Shown: positions 52,544 through 62,176, counted from the stretch's first letter. The stretch is DNA of 64,000 nucleotides from Nocardia pseudobrasiliensis NBRC 108224 (GCF_001613105.1 NZ_BDBS01000030.1:111175-175174); one strand, 5' to 3'. The notes: generated by a model from the letters alone, not told the origin. Numbers and translations: made by a program.

Positions 52544-52975
52544 ATGTTCGACGCCGACCTCGATACCGTCGTACCACCCATCTCTGGTGATCTGGTGGGC
52601 GAATCGGAGCGGTCGGTCAGTGTGCGCGTGACCGACGGCGTGTGGACATTCGACCGCGCCGATGTGCTGTCCGTCGACGAATACGGCGGCGGCCCAACCG
52701 ATTCCGAACGCCCGGTGCGAGTGCGCATCCGCCCCGGCGCGACCGCCGATTTCACCCGCCGGTTGCGCATCGATCTGACCGAACGACCGATGACGTTGAC
52801 CCGCCCGCCTTCTCCGGCACGCGGCGACGAATTGCTCGCCCGCCTCACCGAGAACTGGGCCCGCGGCCTGCGCCTGCCCGCGACGCCCGGCGTCGGCGGC
52901 GCGACGTTCACCTTCTGCCAGACCAAAACCGATGGCCGCAGCGACGACGGCACCGCCTGCGACAGTCTGGACTGA
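52544..52975 (+). CDS. Putative graspetide (ATP-grasp RiPP) precursor
   Basis: The protein has 143 residues from the ATG at 52544 (CGGAG upstream). It has no signal peptide. The first about 120 residues look like an ordered or recognition region with acidic N-terminus and Pro-rich RPPSPARGDELLARLTENW near 88-108. The last 23 residues are strikingly different: Gly, Asp, Thr and Ser rich, with five Thr, two Ser, one Lys and five Asp (TKTDGRSDDGTACDSLD). Graspetide cores need just these hydroxyl or amine donors and acid acceptors for ester or amide rings. The ATP-grasp ligase gene follows after 12 bases. The leader is unusually long for a precursor; a regulatory protein cannot be excluded. Confidence 0.6.
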   Translation: MFDADLDTVVPPISGDLVGESERSVSVRVTDGVWTFDRADVLSVDEYGGGPTDSERPVRVRIRPGATADFTRRLRIDLTERPMTLTRPPSPARGDELLARLTENWARGLRLPATPGVGGATFTFCQTKTDGRSDDGTACDSLD

Positions 52976-52987
52976 GGGCGACACGCC

Positions 52988-53950
52988 ATGGCGGGCGGCA
53001 CGGCGAGCTCGGTTCTGATCGTCACCGAAACGCACGACGTGCACGCCGACGCACTGGCCGCCACGCTGCGAAATCGGCACGGCATCACCCCGATTCGGCT
53101 GGATATGCGCGACTTCCCGCGCGAGAGCGGCAGTTTCCGCCTCGGCCGGATCGGCACCGCGCGCACGCTGTCGCATATCCCGGGCCTGGACGCGGTGACC
53201 GCGGTGTGGTGGCGGCGGCCGCACCGCAGCCTGGTCGCCAATGGCATCTCCAGCGCCGACGACGAGTTCCGCCAGGCCGAATGCGACGGCTTCCTGCAGG
53301 GTCTGCTGTGGTCGATTCCGGCGCTGTGGGTCAACGATCCCGGCGCCGACCGCACGGCCTGCCGCAAAATCGTCCAGCTGGAGACCGCGCGCCGCTCCGG
53401 CTTCGCCGTCCCGGACACCCTCATCACCAACGACCCGGACGAGGCACGCGAATTCGTCGCCACCCGGCCCGGTCCGGTGGTGTACAAACGCACCGGCACC
53501 GGCCGCGCCGCCTTCGCCGAGACCCGGCTGCTCGGGCCGGGCGATCTCGACCGCCTGGCCACCATCCGTTCCGCGCCGACCACCTTCCAGGACTACATCG
53601 ATGCCGACTGCGATCTGCGCGTGGTGTGGATCGACGGACTGGAGTGGACGGTGCGCATCGACTCGCAATCCGGTGTGGGACGGGTGGATTCCCGCCTGGA
53701 CACGGCCGTGGAATTCACACCCGCGCGGCTGCCCGCCGCGGTGAGCAAGTCGCTGGCGACGCTGATGGGCGCGCTCGGACTGGTGTTCGGGGTGCTCGAC
53801 ATCCGCCTCGGCGTCGACGGCGAATACTACTTCCTCGAGGTGAATCCGCAGGGCCAGTTCGCCTATCTGGAGATCAAGACCGGCCTGCCGATCTTCCACA
53901 GCCTGGCCAACTTCCTGGTCACCGCCGACGCCGCGGTGCCCGGATACTGA
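52988..53950 (+). CDS. MvdD/MvdC-type ATP-grasp ligase (graspetide synthetase)
   Basis: The protein has 320 residues. Family features in order are TAVWWRRPHRS near 75 (the N-terminal W-W-R-R-P motif of microviridin-type ligases), WVNDPGADRTACRKIVQLET, VYKRTGTGRAAF, TFQDYIDADCDLRVVWIDGL and VLDIRLGVDGEYYFLEVNPQ followed by GQFAYLE. The E-x-N-P-x-G-Q motif with metal-binding Glu and Asn marks the ATP-grasp fold of the enzymes that form omega-ester or amide rings in RiPP precursors. It lies directly downstream of a small gene with a Thr/Ser/Asp-rich end. No protease, transporter or methyltransferase gene accompanies the pair. Confidence 0.85.
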   Translation: MAGGTASSVLIVTETHDVHADALAATLRNRHGITPIRLDMRDFPRESGSFRLGRIGTARTLSHIPGLDAVTAVWWRRPHRSLVANGISSADDEFRQAECDGFLQGLLWSIPALWVNDPGADRTACRKIVQLETARRSGFAVPDTLITNDPDEAREFVATRPGPVVYKRTGTGRAAFAETRLLGPGDLDRLATIRSAPTTFQDYIDADCDLRVVWIDGLEWTVRIDSQSGVGRVDSRLDTAVEFTPARLPAAVSKSLATLMGALGLVFGVLDIRLGVDGEYYFLEVNPQGQFAYLEIKTGLPIFHSLANFLVTADAAVPGY

Positions 53951-53954
53951 AGCG

Positions 53955-54452
53955 CTACTCCATACTTCGCAGCAGTACGCGCAGCAGCCGATCGAGTTCG
54001 CCGCGCTCCTCGGCCGACAGCACCGACAGCAGCCGGGTCTCGTTGCGGGTATGGGCGGTGACGACCGCGTCGACCGATTCTCGCCCGGCCTCGGTCAGTG
54101 CGACGCGCACGGCCCGGCGATCCTGCGCGTCGGCGATGCGGCGCACCAGCCCGGCCTGCTCGAGCCGATCCAACCGGCCGGTCATCCCGGCTCGCGACAG
54201 CATCAGCGTATCGGCCAGCGCCGAGGGGTTCAGTTCGAACGGCTCCCCCGAACGACGCAGCGCCGCAAGCACATCGAACTCCCCGCGCTGCAACCCATGC
54301 TCGGTGAATACCGCCTCCACCGCGCGCGAGGCGATCAGATACAGCCGACCCAGCCGCCCGGCGATCCCCATCGCCTCGAGCTCCAGATCGGGCCGCTCCC
54401 GCTGCCACTGCGCGACGATCTCGTCCACCGCATCGGATTTCTCGTTCGCCAT
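53955..54452 (-). CDS. MarR-family transcriptional regulator
   Basis: The protein has 165 residues from the ATG at 54452. TAGAAT ends seven bases upstream, so the transcript is probably leaderless and the longer frame to 54557 is rejected. The winged helix-turn-helix includes QRGEFDVLAALRRSGEPFEL, PSALADTLMLSRAGMTGRLD and RLEQAGLVRRIADAQDRRAV, the conserved recognition helix and Asp-Arg-Arg wing of MarR proteins. It is convergent with the ATP-grasp gene (four-base gap) and divergent from a cupin gene that shares an inverted repeat with it. Confidence 0.87.
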   Translation of the reverse strand: MANEKSDAVDEIVAQWQRERPDLELEAMGIAGRLGRLYLIASRAVEAVFTEHGLQRGEFDVLAALRRSGEPFELNPSALADTLMLSRAGMTGRLDRLEQAGLVRRIADAQDRRAVRVALTEAGRESVDAVVTAHTRNETRLLSVLSAEERGELDRLLRVLLRSME

Positions 54453-54459
54453 GGACAGA

Positions 54460-54465
54460 ATTCTA
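54460..54465 (-). promoter_or_regulatory. -10 box of leaderless marR-type gene
   Basis: TAGAAT on the minus strand ends seven bases before ATG 54452 with no ribosome binding site. Confidence 0.5.
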
Positions 54466-54476
54466 TTCGATGCCAT

Positions 54477-54496
54477 ATAGTTAGCCACCGAACTAT
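54477..54496. promoter_or_regulatory. MarR operator candidate
   Basis: ATAGTT and AACTAT form perfect 6-bp arms with an 8-base spacer. The site lies between the divergent marR-type and cupin genes, just upstream of both starts, as expected for an autoregulatory MarR site. Confidence 0.5.
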
Positions 54497-54522
54497 CAGG
54501 CAGCGAACAATCGGAGCCCGCT

Positions 54523-55026
54523 ATGAGCGTCACCGCACCCCGCATCCCGGCCGTCATCCGCCAGCCCGCCCAGGCCGAGGTGCATCGGACCGATCAGGTC
54601 ACCATGCGGCTGCTGATCGATGCGCACGAGACCGGTAACAGCCTGAGCACCCTCGAGGTGACCATGACTCCCGGCGCGGACGGCGCCACGCCGCACTATC
54701 ACACGCGCTCGGAGGAACTGTTCTACGTCGCCGAGGGCGAATTGCAGGTGATGGCGGGCGACGAGATCGTCACCGTGGGCGCGGGCGGCTCGATCGTGGT
54801 GCCACGCCACATGCCGCACGCGTTCGGCGCGGCGCCCGACAGCGCCGCGCGCATCCTCATCGCGCTCACGCCCGGCGTGCAGCGCTTCGAGTACTTCCGG
54901 GTGCTCGAGAAGGTCGCCCACGGCGAGGCGACACTCGCCGAATTGGCCGCCGTACAGGACGAATTCGACAATCACTTCGTCGACGCCCCGCAGTGGTGGG
55001 CCGAGCGAAACGCCAACCGGCGCTGA
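54523..55026 (+). CDS. Cupin-domain protein
   Basis: The protein has 167 residues with CGGAG upstream of the ATG. Cupin motif 1 is GATPHYHTRSEELFYVAEGE, which carries the metal ligands (H-x-H, E) and Gly. Motif 2 is IVVPRHMPHAF with the final His. The arrangement resembles quercetin 2,3-dioxygenase-like small cupins (YhhW/pirin-type); activity unproven. It is divergent from the marR-type regulator, with an inverted repeat between, and is likely its target, perhaps for detoxification of an aromatic compound. Confidence 0.82.
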   Translation: MSVTAPRIPAVIRQPAQAEVHRTDQVTMRLLIDAHETGNSLSTLEVTMTPGADGATPHYHTRSEELFYVAEGELQVMAGDEIVTVGAGGSIVVPRHMPHAFGAAPDSAARILIALTPGVQRFEYFRVLEKVAHGEATLAELAAVQDEFDNHFVDAPQWWAERNANRR

Positions 55027-55063
55027 GAAATCCACCTCCGAGCCCGAGAGATTTTCCGGCACA

Positions 55064-55086
55064 GGCGGTCTCACGAGGAGACCGCC
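55064..55086. terminator. Hairpin terminator candidate between convergent genes
   Basis: GGCGGTCTC and GAGACCGCC pair perfectly around ACGAG. It lies 38 bases beyond the cupin stop and before the stop of the convergent small HTH gene. Confidence 0.55.
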
Positions 55087-55144
55087 ACCGGCCTCACGAA
55101 CAGCGGAAGGCTAAGCCCCGCAGCGCGATTCGCGACATCGAGCC

Positions 55145-55384
55145 TTACTTGGACGCCACTTTGCGGCGATTGGCTCCACCGCGACTGCGGAGCTGCACAT
55201 GCGACTCCACTAGTACGTTGTGGATGAATCCGTACGAGCGGCCGGTTTCCCGTGCCAGCGAACGGATGCTGGCACCCGCCTCGTACTGTTTCTTGAGCTG
55301 GGTTTGCAGGCGGTCTCGCGACTTTCCGGTGACGCGCGTGCCCTTACCCAACGTGGACTTCCCTTGTGCGGGCCTGTCACTCAT
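55145..55384 (-). CDS. Small helix-turn-helix protein of the actinobacterial core type
   Basis: The protein has 79 residues. A basic, Gly/Lys-rich start (KSTLGKGTRVTGKSRDRLQT) leads into KKQYEAGASIRSLARETGRS, then YGFIHNVLVE, a helix-turn-helix resembling the resolvase/Hin DNA-binding domain, and the end is basic (RSRGGANRRKV). Nearly identical small proteins occur throughout Streptomyces, Nocardia and mycobacteria and are believed to be nucleoid- or promoter-binding; function not established. The start ATG is supported by GGAAG upstream. Confidence 0.82.
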   Translation of the reverse strand: MSDRPAQGKSTLGKGTRVTGKSRDRLQTQLKKQYEAGASIRSLARETGRSYGFIHNVLVESHVQLRSRGGANRRKVASK

Positions 55385-55556
55385 GGCTTCCTCCGGTTGC
55401 CCTGCAGCCTCATTCCAGGCTAGACACTCTGCGTTCGGTGATCAACGCCTCCGTGTGATTCGCATCACGAATTCGGTGTCGACCCCCTAATTCGATGAAT
55501 TTCTCCGGACCTCGCCGTCTGTACTCACGAGATCCCACAAGACCAGGAGCACAGAC

Positions 55557-56165
55557 ATGAGGACGATCAGCGCGGGCCTGTTCATCGCCGTCGACGGCGT
55601 GGTGGAGAACCCGCAGGACTGGCACTTCCCGTACTACAACGACGAGATGGGGTCGGCCGTCGACCAGCAGCTCGGCGCCGCGGACACCCTGCTGCTCGGC
55701 CGCAAGACCTACGAGGGCTTCGCCGGCGCGTGGCCCGATCGGGAGGCCGCCGGCGGCGAGGACGCACACTTCGCCGCCAAGCTCGGCGATGCCCGCAAGA
55801 TCGTGGTGTCGCATCAGGATCTCACCTTCACCTGGCGCAATTCCGAAGTGCTCAAAGGTGATCTGATCGAGTCGGTCGCCGCGCTCAAACAGGAACCGGG
55901 CGGTCCCATCGGCATCAGCGGCTCGGTGTCGATCGTGCGGCAGCTGCTCGCGGCGCGCCTGCTCGACGAACTCCATCTGCTCATACATCCCATCGCGGTG
56001 GGCTCCGGCGAGCGGCTGTTCGCCGACGCCGACGCGGCCCTGCCGCTGACCCTGCTGCGCTCGACCACGTTCCGCACCGGCGTGATCCACGCGGTGTACG
56101 GTCCGGGCGAGCGCGGCGAGGCCGGCTACGACGACGCCAAAAAGCATCTGCCGCAACAGGATTGA
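55557..56165 (+). CDS. Dihydrofolate-reductase-fold (RibD C-terminal) protein
   Basis: The protein has 202 residues with AGGAG upstream. The RibD_C/DHFR-like fold is indicated by MRTISAGLFIAVDGVVENPQ, the loop ADTLLLGRKTYEGF, IVVSHQDLTF, IGISGSVSIVRQLLAARLLD and ELHLLIHPIAVGSGERLF. The glycine-rich loop and GSGERLF are the NADPH-binding segments. Members of this family are stand-alone reductases with unknown substrates, not true folate enzymes. It is convergent with the CAP-domain gene, with a strong terminator between. Confidence 0.85.
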   Translation: MRTISAGLFIAVDGVVENPQDWHFPYYNDEMGSAVDQQLGAADTLLLGRKTYEGFAGAWPDREAAGGEDAHFAAKLGDARKIVVSHQDLTFTWRNSEVLKGDLIESVAALKQEPGGPIGISGSVSIVRQLLAARLLDELHLLIHPIAVGSGERLFADADAALPLTLLRSTTFRTGVIHAVYGPGERGEAGYDDAKKHLPQQD

Positions 56166-56174
56166 TTCGGGACT

Positions 56175-56213
56175 CTGCCCGGTGAGATGGTCCAATGTCA
56201 TCTCACCGGGCAG
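56175..56213. terminator. Strong bidirectional hairpin terminator
   Basis: A perfect 15-bp stem (CTGCCCGGTGAGATG and its complement) closes a 9-base loop. It separates the convergent DHFR-like and CAP-domain genes. Confidence 0.75.
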
Positions 56214-56225
56214 CGCCCTCGCCCG

Positions 56226-57176
56226 CTACCACCATTGCGGGCCGTTGGACCAGCCGCCGCCCTGACCGGCGAACTGATCCTGGTCTTCGCCCTGGGAATC
56301 GAAGCCGTTGCTCCACGGATCCCAGGACACGTCTTCACTGCCGCCCTGCTGGCCGCCGCCGAACCAGTTGTTGAACCAGTCCTCCCACGGATTCGACGGC
56401 TTACCGGGCTTACCGGGCTTGCTCGGCTTGGGGAACCAGTCGTCCCACGGGTTGTGCGAATCGCCGCCGTCACCACCGCCCGGGAGCCAGGGGTCCCACG
56501 GATTCGACGTATCGCCGCCATCGCCGGGCTCACCAGGATCGGTCGGCTCACCCGGATCGGTCGGCTTACCCGGATCAGTCGGCTTACCCGGATCAGTCGG
56601 CTTACCCGGATCAGTCGGCTTACCCGGATCAGTCGGCTTACCGGGATCGGTCGGCTTACCCGGATCGGTCGGCTTACCGCCACCGGTGCCGGTCGCGAAG
56701 TCCTGCGTCCAGAACAGACCGCCGCGGCCCTTCGCCACGCCGACGCCGATGTCCTTCAGACCGCAGTTGAGAATGTTGGCGCGGTGGCCCGAGCTGTTCA
56801 TCCAGCCGTTGACCACCGACTTCGGGTCGCTGTATCCCTGAGCGATGTTCTCGGCCCAGGTGTTCGCCTTGTAACCGGTCGCCGCGATCCGATCGCCCGG
56901 ATCGCCCTTGGACGAGTTGTGATCGAGCCTGCCGGTCCGGGCCATATCCTCGGTGTGGGCCTGGGCGGCCTGCGTCAGATGGCTCTCGGCCTTCAGCGGC
57001 GAGCAACCCGCTTTCGCGCGCTCGGCATTGGTGAGGCGAATAACTTCATCGGCGTTGGAGGAGTCGGATTGCGGCGCCGCGCCCGCGTGGGTGGCCCCGG
57101 CGATGGTCGCGACAGCGAACGCCGAGAGACCGATGGTGGCCGTCACTGAACGCTTGGTGGCCGACGAGAAACTCAT
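56226..57176 (-). CDS. Secreted CAP/SCP-domain protein with PTDPG repeats and Trp-rich tail
   Basis: The protein has 316 residues from the ATG at 57176 (GAAGGGA upstream). A signal peptide (SVTATIGLSAFAVATIAGAT) ends near AGA-APQ. The CAP/SCP domain follows (about 38-160): RLTNAERAKAGCSPL, LDHNSS, WAENIAQGY, VVNGWMNSSGHRANILN and GGLFWTQDFATG, giving the usual His and Glu cavity residues. Next come eight tandem K/E-PTDPG hexapeptides, then a Gly/Pro/Asp-rich tail with recurrent NPW-(D/E)DWF-like motifs ending QWW. CAP domains bind lipids or act on the cell wall. Function unknown. Confidence 0.88.
   Translation of the reverse strand: MSFSSATKRSVTATIGLSAFAVATIAGATHAGAAPQSDSSNADEVIRLTNAERAKAGCSPLKAESHLTQAAQAHTEDMARTGRLDHNSSKGDPGDRIAATGYKANTWAENIAQGYSDPKSVVNGWMNSSGHRANILNCGLKDIGVGVAKGRGGLFWTQDFATGTGGGKPTDPGKPTDPGKPTDPGKPTDPGKPTDPGKPTDPGKPTDPGEPTDPGEPGDGGDTSNPWDPWLPGGGDGGDSHNPWDDWFPKPSKPGKPGKPSNPWEDWFNNWFGGGQQGGSEDVSWDPWSNGFDSQGEDQDQFAGQGGGWSNGPQWW
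56532..56675 (-). repeat. Tandem 18-base repeat encoding (K/E)PTDPG
   Basis: Eight consecutive 18-base units encode the hexapeptide KPTDPG (seven units) or EPTDPG (the last). The inner copies are nearly identical at the DNA level, so copy number may vary between strains. Confidence 0.9.
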
Positions 57177-57613
57177 GGTTCCCTTCGAATAGACAAACAC
57201 ATAAAAAGGAATCACTGCGGAGATTTCGAATGCATCTCACAGCGTTTGTGGAATCGTTCTGTGCCCGAAGGGTATTCAAGTCGTGATCTGATCGCAACGT
57301 AACGCTCCGTAGCTGAAGGATTTTGAAGCCCCGCCTTAACGAACGAGCCAAGATCCCGCCAAATCGCCAGGCAGTCAGCATGAGTGCGGTGCAAGATCAT
57401 CGTGCACCCTGTCCGGCTGTGAGGGGCTCAGGTTAACTCGGGTTAAGCCACATCTAACTCCGGTGGCCGACTTACACTCGCCCGCTTTACTATTCGAGCC
57501 ACATCACGGACAAATAACGAGATCCACCAGGCGCCGCAGCGTCGAACAGACGGCCAGGCATTTCACCGAGGAACTGCGTCGCGGCGTACCGACTCTCGAC
57601 GAAGGAACATCTG
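57177..57613. other. Intergenic region between divergent secreted-protein genes
   Basis: These 437 bases are lower in GC than their surroundings and carry no convincing gene; short frames have no ribosome binding site. Two GGTTAA copies and a related TCTAAC lie at about one-turn spacing, and TACTAT at 57488-57493 may be a -10 box for the plus-strand gene, though it would leave a long leader of about 115 bases. Confidence 0.4.
57431..57458. promoter_or_regulatory. Helically phased direct repeats GGTTAA/GGTTAA/TCTAAC
   Basis: GGTTAA at 57431 and 57441 and TCTAAC at 57453 are spaced 10 and 12 bases. This is the arrangement of OmpR/PhoB-type response-regulator boxes. The factor is unknown. Confidence 0.35.
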
Positions 57614-58603
57614 ATGGGGAAACACAGCGTCAAGCGCACCGCCCTGGGCCCGGTCCGGATGGCGATGCTCTCGATGACCGCGTTGGTGACCGCCGCGGTC
57701 ACCGCCGAACATGGTTCGGCCGAAAGCTCACACGAGAACCGGGCCATCGAGGCCACCACCAGCTGGACCGATCTCGACAGCTCGACGGGCGTACTGGCGC
57801 GGGCCAACGCCGACCGGCTCTCGCCGCAGGCCCACGAGACCGAGAAGGTCACCCCGCTGCCTGCACCGGCTGTCGCGGACTCCACCGGTCCGGTCGATGT
57901 CGCACCCGTGGCCATTGACACGGAACCGAAGCATGGTATCCCGCTCACCTACGAGAACCCCGACCAGCAGACCGAGCGCACGGTCACCACTGTCGCTGAC
58001 ACGGTCGCGCCCAAGTCGGAGCGGCTGACCGGCGGAAACGCCGGCGGCAGGCATGCCAAGAAGACCGACGCCGAGACCGTCTCGACCCGCAAGAACACTC
58101 CCGCCGCGGCGCCGACCGCACCCGCGGCCCCCGATCTCGGCGCGCTGCTCACCAGCGTCGCGCAGGTCCTGCAGGCCGGTGCCAATGCGGGCGGTTCACT
58201 GGCCCAGGCCCTCGGCACCGGTAGCTCGGCCCTGGGTACCGGTAGCTCCTCGGTCGCGCCCGTCGCCGACATGCTCGGTTCGGGCAGCGGTCAGCTGCTC
58301 GGGATGGACAGCGGCAGCGCGATCGGCGGCCCGCTCGGTCAGCTGGCCAAGGCGCTGGGATCCGGCAGCGCCGCCCTGGGCACGGGCAGCGCTCAGGTCA
58401 GCAAGGCCGGAACCGGCCTGATCGCGGGCTTCACCCCGAAGTCCGATACCAGCACACCGTACAAGCCCCGGCACGCCGCACCGGAGCCCGAAGAGGAGTC
58501 CGATTCCTCGGCGTCGGACAGCTCGGCATCGGACAGCTCGGCATCGGACAGCTCGGCTTCCGATTCCTCGGCCTCCGACGAGACAGAGACCGCAGTAGGC
58601 TGA
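57614..58603 (+). CDS. Secreted low-complexity protein with GTGS and SDSSA repeats
   Basis: The protein has 329 residues with GAAGGA upstream of ATG 57614. An N-terminal signal-like segment (MAMLSMTALVTAAVTAEHGS) precedes a region rich in Ala, Thr and Glu, then repeated GTGSSALGTGSS-like Gly/Ser turns (from about 190), and the end is acidic: five SDSSA repeats. The composition suggests a disordered cell-surface or wall-associated protein. It is divergent from the CAP-domain gene, and both are exported, so the pair may be co-regulated. I do not recognise a family. Confidence 0.65.
   Translation: MGKHSVKRTALGPVRMAMLSMTALVTAAVTAEHGSAESSHENRAIEATTSWTDLDSSTGVLARANADRLSPQAHETEKVTPLPAPAVADSTGPVDVAPVAIDTEPKHGIPLTYENPDQQTERTVTTVADTVAPKSERLTGGNAGGRHAKKTDAETVSTRKNTPAAAPTAPAAPDLGALLTSVAQVLQAGANAGGSLAQALGTGSSALGTGSSSVAPVADMLGSGSGQLLGMDSGSAIGGPLGQLAKALGSGSAALGTGSAQVSKAGTGLIAGFTPKSDTSTPYKPRHAAPEPEEESDSSASDSSASDSSASDSSASDSSASDETETAVG
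58499..58573 (+). repeat. Tandem 15-base repeat encoding SDSSA
   Basis: Five consecutive units code Ser-Asp-Ser-Ser-Ala near the end of the secreted protein. The middle three are almost identical at the DNA level. Confidence 0.85.
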
Positions 58604-58658
58604 AACCTGTTGCGGCACAGGCGTTGTCGCCAATGATGTCGGCAACGCCGTCGCCGCC

Positions 58659-60290
<1,632 letters not shown>

Positions 60291-60409
60291 AAACGTCTCC
60301 TCGGGATATCGGCGTCGGCTGGCTCGAGTGTGCAACGCGGGCACACGCAAGAACCACCGATTTTACCCATGCGAACAAAACCGAGCCGTAACGCGGACCA
60401 CGCTGCGGG

Positions 60410-60415
60410 TAACGT
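60410..60415 (+). promoter_or_regulatory. -10 box of the SDR gene
   Basis: TAACGT ends eight bases before ATG 60424 with no ribosome binding site, suggesting a leaderless mRNA. Confidence 0.4.
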
Positions 60416-60423
60416 GCCGTCTC

Positions 60424-61188
60424 ATGAGTGAGGATCTCAAGGGCAGAGGCGCGCTGGTTTCGGGTGCGAGCCGGGGTATCGGCAAGGCGATCGCGGCGGA
60501 GTTGCTCTCCCGCGGGGCGAACGTATTGATCACCGCACGCAAGATCGAACCGCTCGAGGAGACCGCCGAGGAGCTGCGCGCGCTGGGTCATCCGGGCAAA
60601 GTCGTTGCGGTGGCGGGTAACTCCGGGGACAGCACCGCGCGCGCCGATCAGGTCGCCACCGCGGTCGCCGAATTCGGATCGCTGGACATCCTGGTCAACA
60701 ACACCGGGATCAATCCGGTCTACGGCTCGCTCATGGAGGCCGATCTGGACGCGGTCCGCAAGATCTTCGACGTCAACGTGGTGGCCGCGCTCGGATATGT
60801 GCAGGAGGCGTATCGGACCTGGATGCGCGACAACGGCGGCGCGATCGTCAATGTCGCCAGCGTCGCGGGCATCCGGTCCACCGGCGTGATCGCCGCCTAC
60901 GGCGCCTCCAAGGCCGCCCTGATCCGGCTCACCGAGGAACTGGCCTGGCAGCTCGGGCCGAATATTCGCGTCAACGCGGTCGCGCCGGGCGTGGTGAAGA
61001 CCCGCTTCGCCGATGCGCTGTACTCCGCCGGGGAGGAGGAGGTCGCCAAGACCTATCCGCTGAAGCGACTGGGCACACCCGAGGATGTGGCCGGGCTGAT
61101 CGGTTTCCTGGTCTCCGATGCCGCTTCCTGGATCACCGGCGAGGTGGTGCGGGTCGACGGCGGCCTGCTGGCCACCGGCGGGATCTAG
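60424..61188 (+). CDS. Short-chain dehydrogenase/reductase
   Basis: The protein has 254 residues. The Rossmann loop is ALVSGASRGIGKAIAAELLS, then the ILVNNTGINP region and catalytic Ser in VASVAGIRSTG with Tyr-x-x-x-Lys in AAYGASKAALIRL, and AVAPGVVKTRFADALY. Arg39 after the second strand (TARK) suggests NADPH preference. It is most similar in pattern to 3-oxoacyl-ACP reductase-like SDRs; the substrate is unknown. It is divergent from the ABC-F gene and overlaps the convergent membrane protein gene by four bases at the stop. Confidence 0.85.
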   Translation: MSEDLKGRGALVSGASRGIGKAIAAELLSRGANVLITARKIEPLEETAEELRALGHPGKVVAVAGNSGDSTARADQVATAVAEFGSLDILVNNTGINPVYGSLMEADLDAVRKIFDVNVVAALGYVQEAYRTWMRDNGGAIVNVASVAGIRSTGVIAAYGASKAALIRLTEELAWQLGPNIRVNAVAPGVVKTRFADALYSAGEEEVAKTYPLKRLGTPEDVAGLIGFLVSDAASWITGEVVRVDGGLLATGGI

Positions 61189-62027
61189 CGGAAGGCCAAC
61201 GCGCCCAGCATGTCCTGATGCAGGTAGCGCAGATATTTGGAGGCGGTGTCCTCGTTGACGGCCCGGGTCGTGGTGACCAGGGTGATGACGAGGAACTGCT
61301 TCTCGCTGTCGTCTTTCCACTTGCCGACCGAGAAGTCCTCGATATAGGTGCCGGGTCGGGGCTCGAGATCCTCGTCGGTGTACTGGCCGATTGCGGTCTT
61401 GGCCTTGTCGGCGTCGGCCATGCCCAGGACGTACTGGGTCAGCATCAGACCGCCGCCTTCGGACCGGTAGACCATCTCGGCCGCGTACTGGCAGCCCAGG
61501 CCGGTGAGTTTGCCGTTGACCTCGATGTCGTGGCAGCTGGCGTCGTCGCGGCCCTCGACCCAGTCGGCGTGCAGTTGGACGTCGCCGAGTTTGAAGTTCC
61601 AGTCCTTGGCCTGTTCTCGATAGCTGAACTTGCCGGAGGCGGGCTGGGCGGGCGCGCTCGAACGCGGTGTGGACGGGGCGGTGGAGCTGTCGGTGGCGGT
61701 CACCAGGTCCGGGGTGGTGGTGCCGGTGGCGCGATTGTCGTTGTCGCTCTTGCCCTTGGTGATCAGTACGACCGCGGCGACGCCGATCACCAGGACCGCG
61801 ATGGTCGCGATGACGATGCCGATGATGAGACCGTTGTTGTTCTTCGGCGGTGGGGGCGGCGGCGGATATCCGCCCGGGTAGCCCTGATATCCGGCGGGCT
61901 GACCCCAGCCCTGCGGATCCTGACCCCAGCCCTGCTGCTGGCCCTGACCCCATCCTGGTTGCTGACCCCAGCCGGGCTGTTCCTGTGGATTGTGGCCGTA
62001 CGGGCCGGAACCAGGGGGATACGTCAT
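61185..62027 (-). CDS. Membrane protein with Pro/Gly/Gln-rich N-terminus and external domain
   Basis: The protein has 280 residues from the ATG at 62027 (GGAAGG upstream). A cytoplasmic N-terminal tail has repeated PGWGQ and YPPPPPPP segments. One hydrophobic helix (GLIIGIVIATIAVLVIGVAA, then VVLITKGK) follows, and then a Ser/Thr/Pro linker and an extracytoplasmic domain of about 140 residues with two likely disulfide cysteines (DDASCHDIEVNG; GLGCQYAAEM). Similar proteins are common in Nocardia and mycobacteria near cell-wall genes. Function unknown. Confidence 0.72.
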   Translation of the reverse strand: MTYPPGSGPYGHNPQEQPGWGQQPGWGQGQQQGWGQDPQGWGQPAGYQGYPGGYPPPPPPPKNNNGLIIGIVIATIAVLVIGVAAVVLITKGKSDNDNRATGTTTPDLVTATDSSTAPSTPRSSAPAQPASGKFSYREQAKDWNFKLGDVQLHADWVEGRDDASCHDIEVNGKLTGLGCQYAAEMVYRSEGGGLMLTQYVLGMADADKAKTAIGQYTDEDLEPRPGTYIEDFSVGKWKDDSEKQFLVITLVTTTRAVNEDTASKYLRYLHQDMLGALAFR

Positions 62028-62176
62028 CACTGCCACCTTCCGCGCCCGGGCCACCATGCACCCTCCGCGGTCGTCCCCCCGGGCATGGCCTGCAGACCCT
62101 ACCGGACGCGCCGAGGCCGACCGAAACGCCTGCCGGGATGACGGATCACGAGCCGCAGATCTGGTCCAATTCCGGT

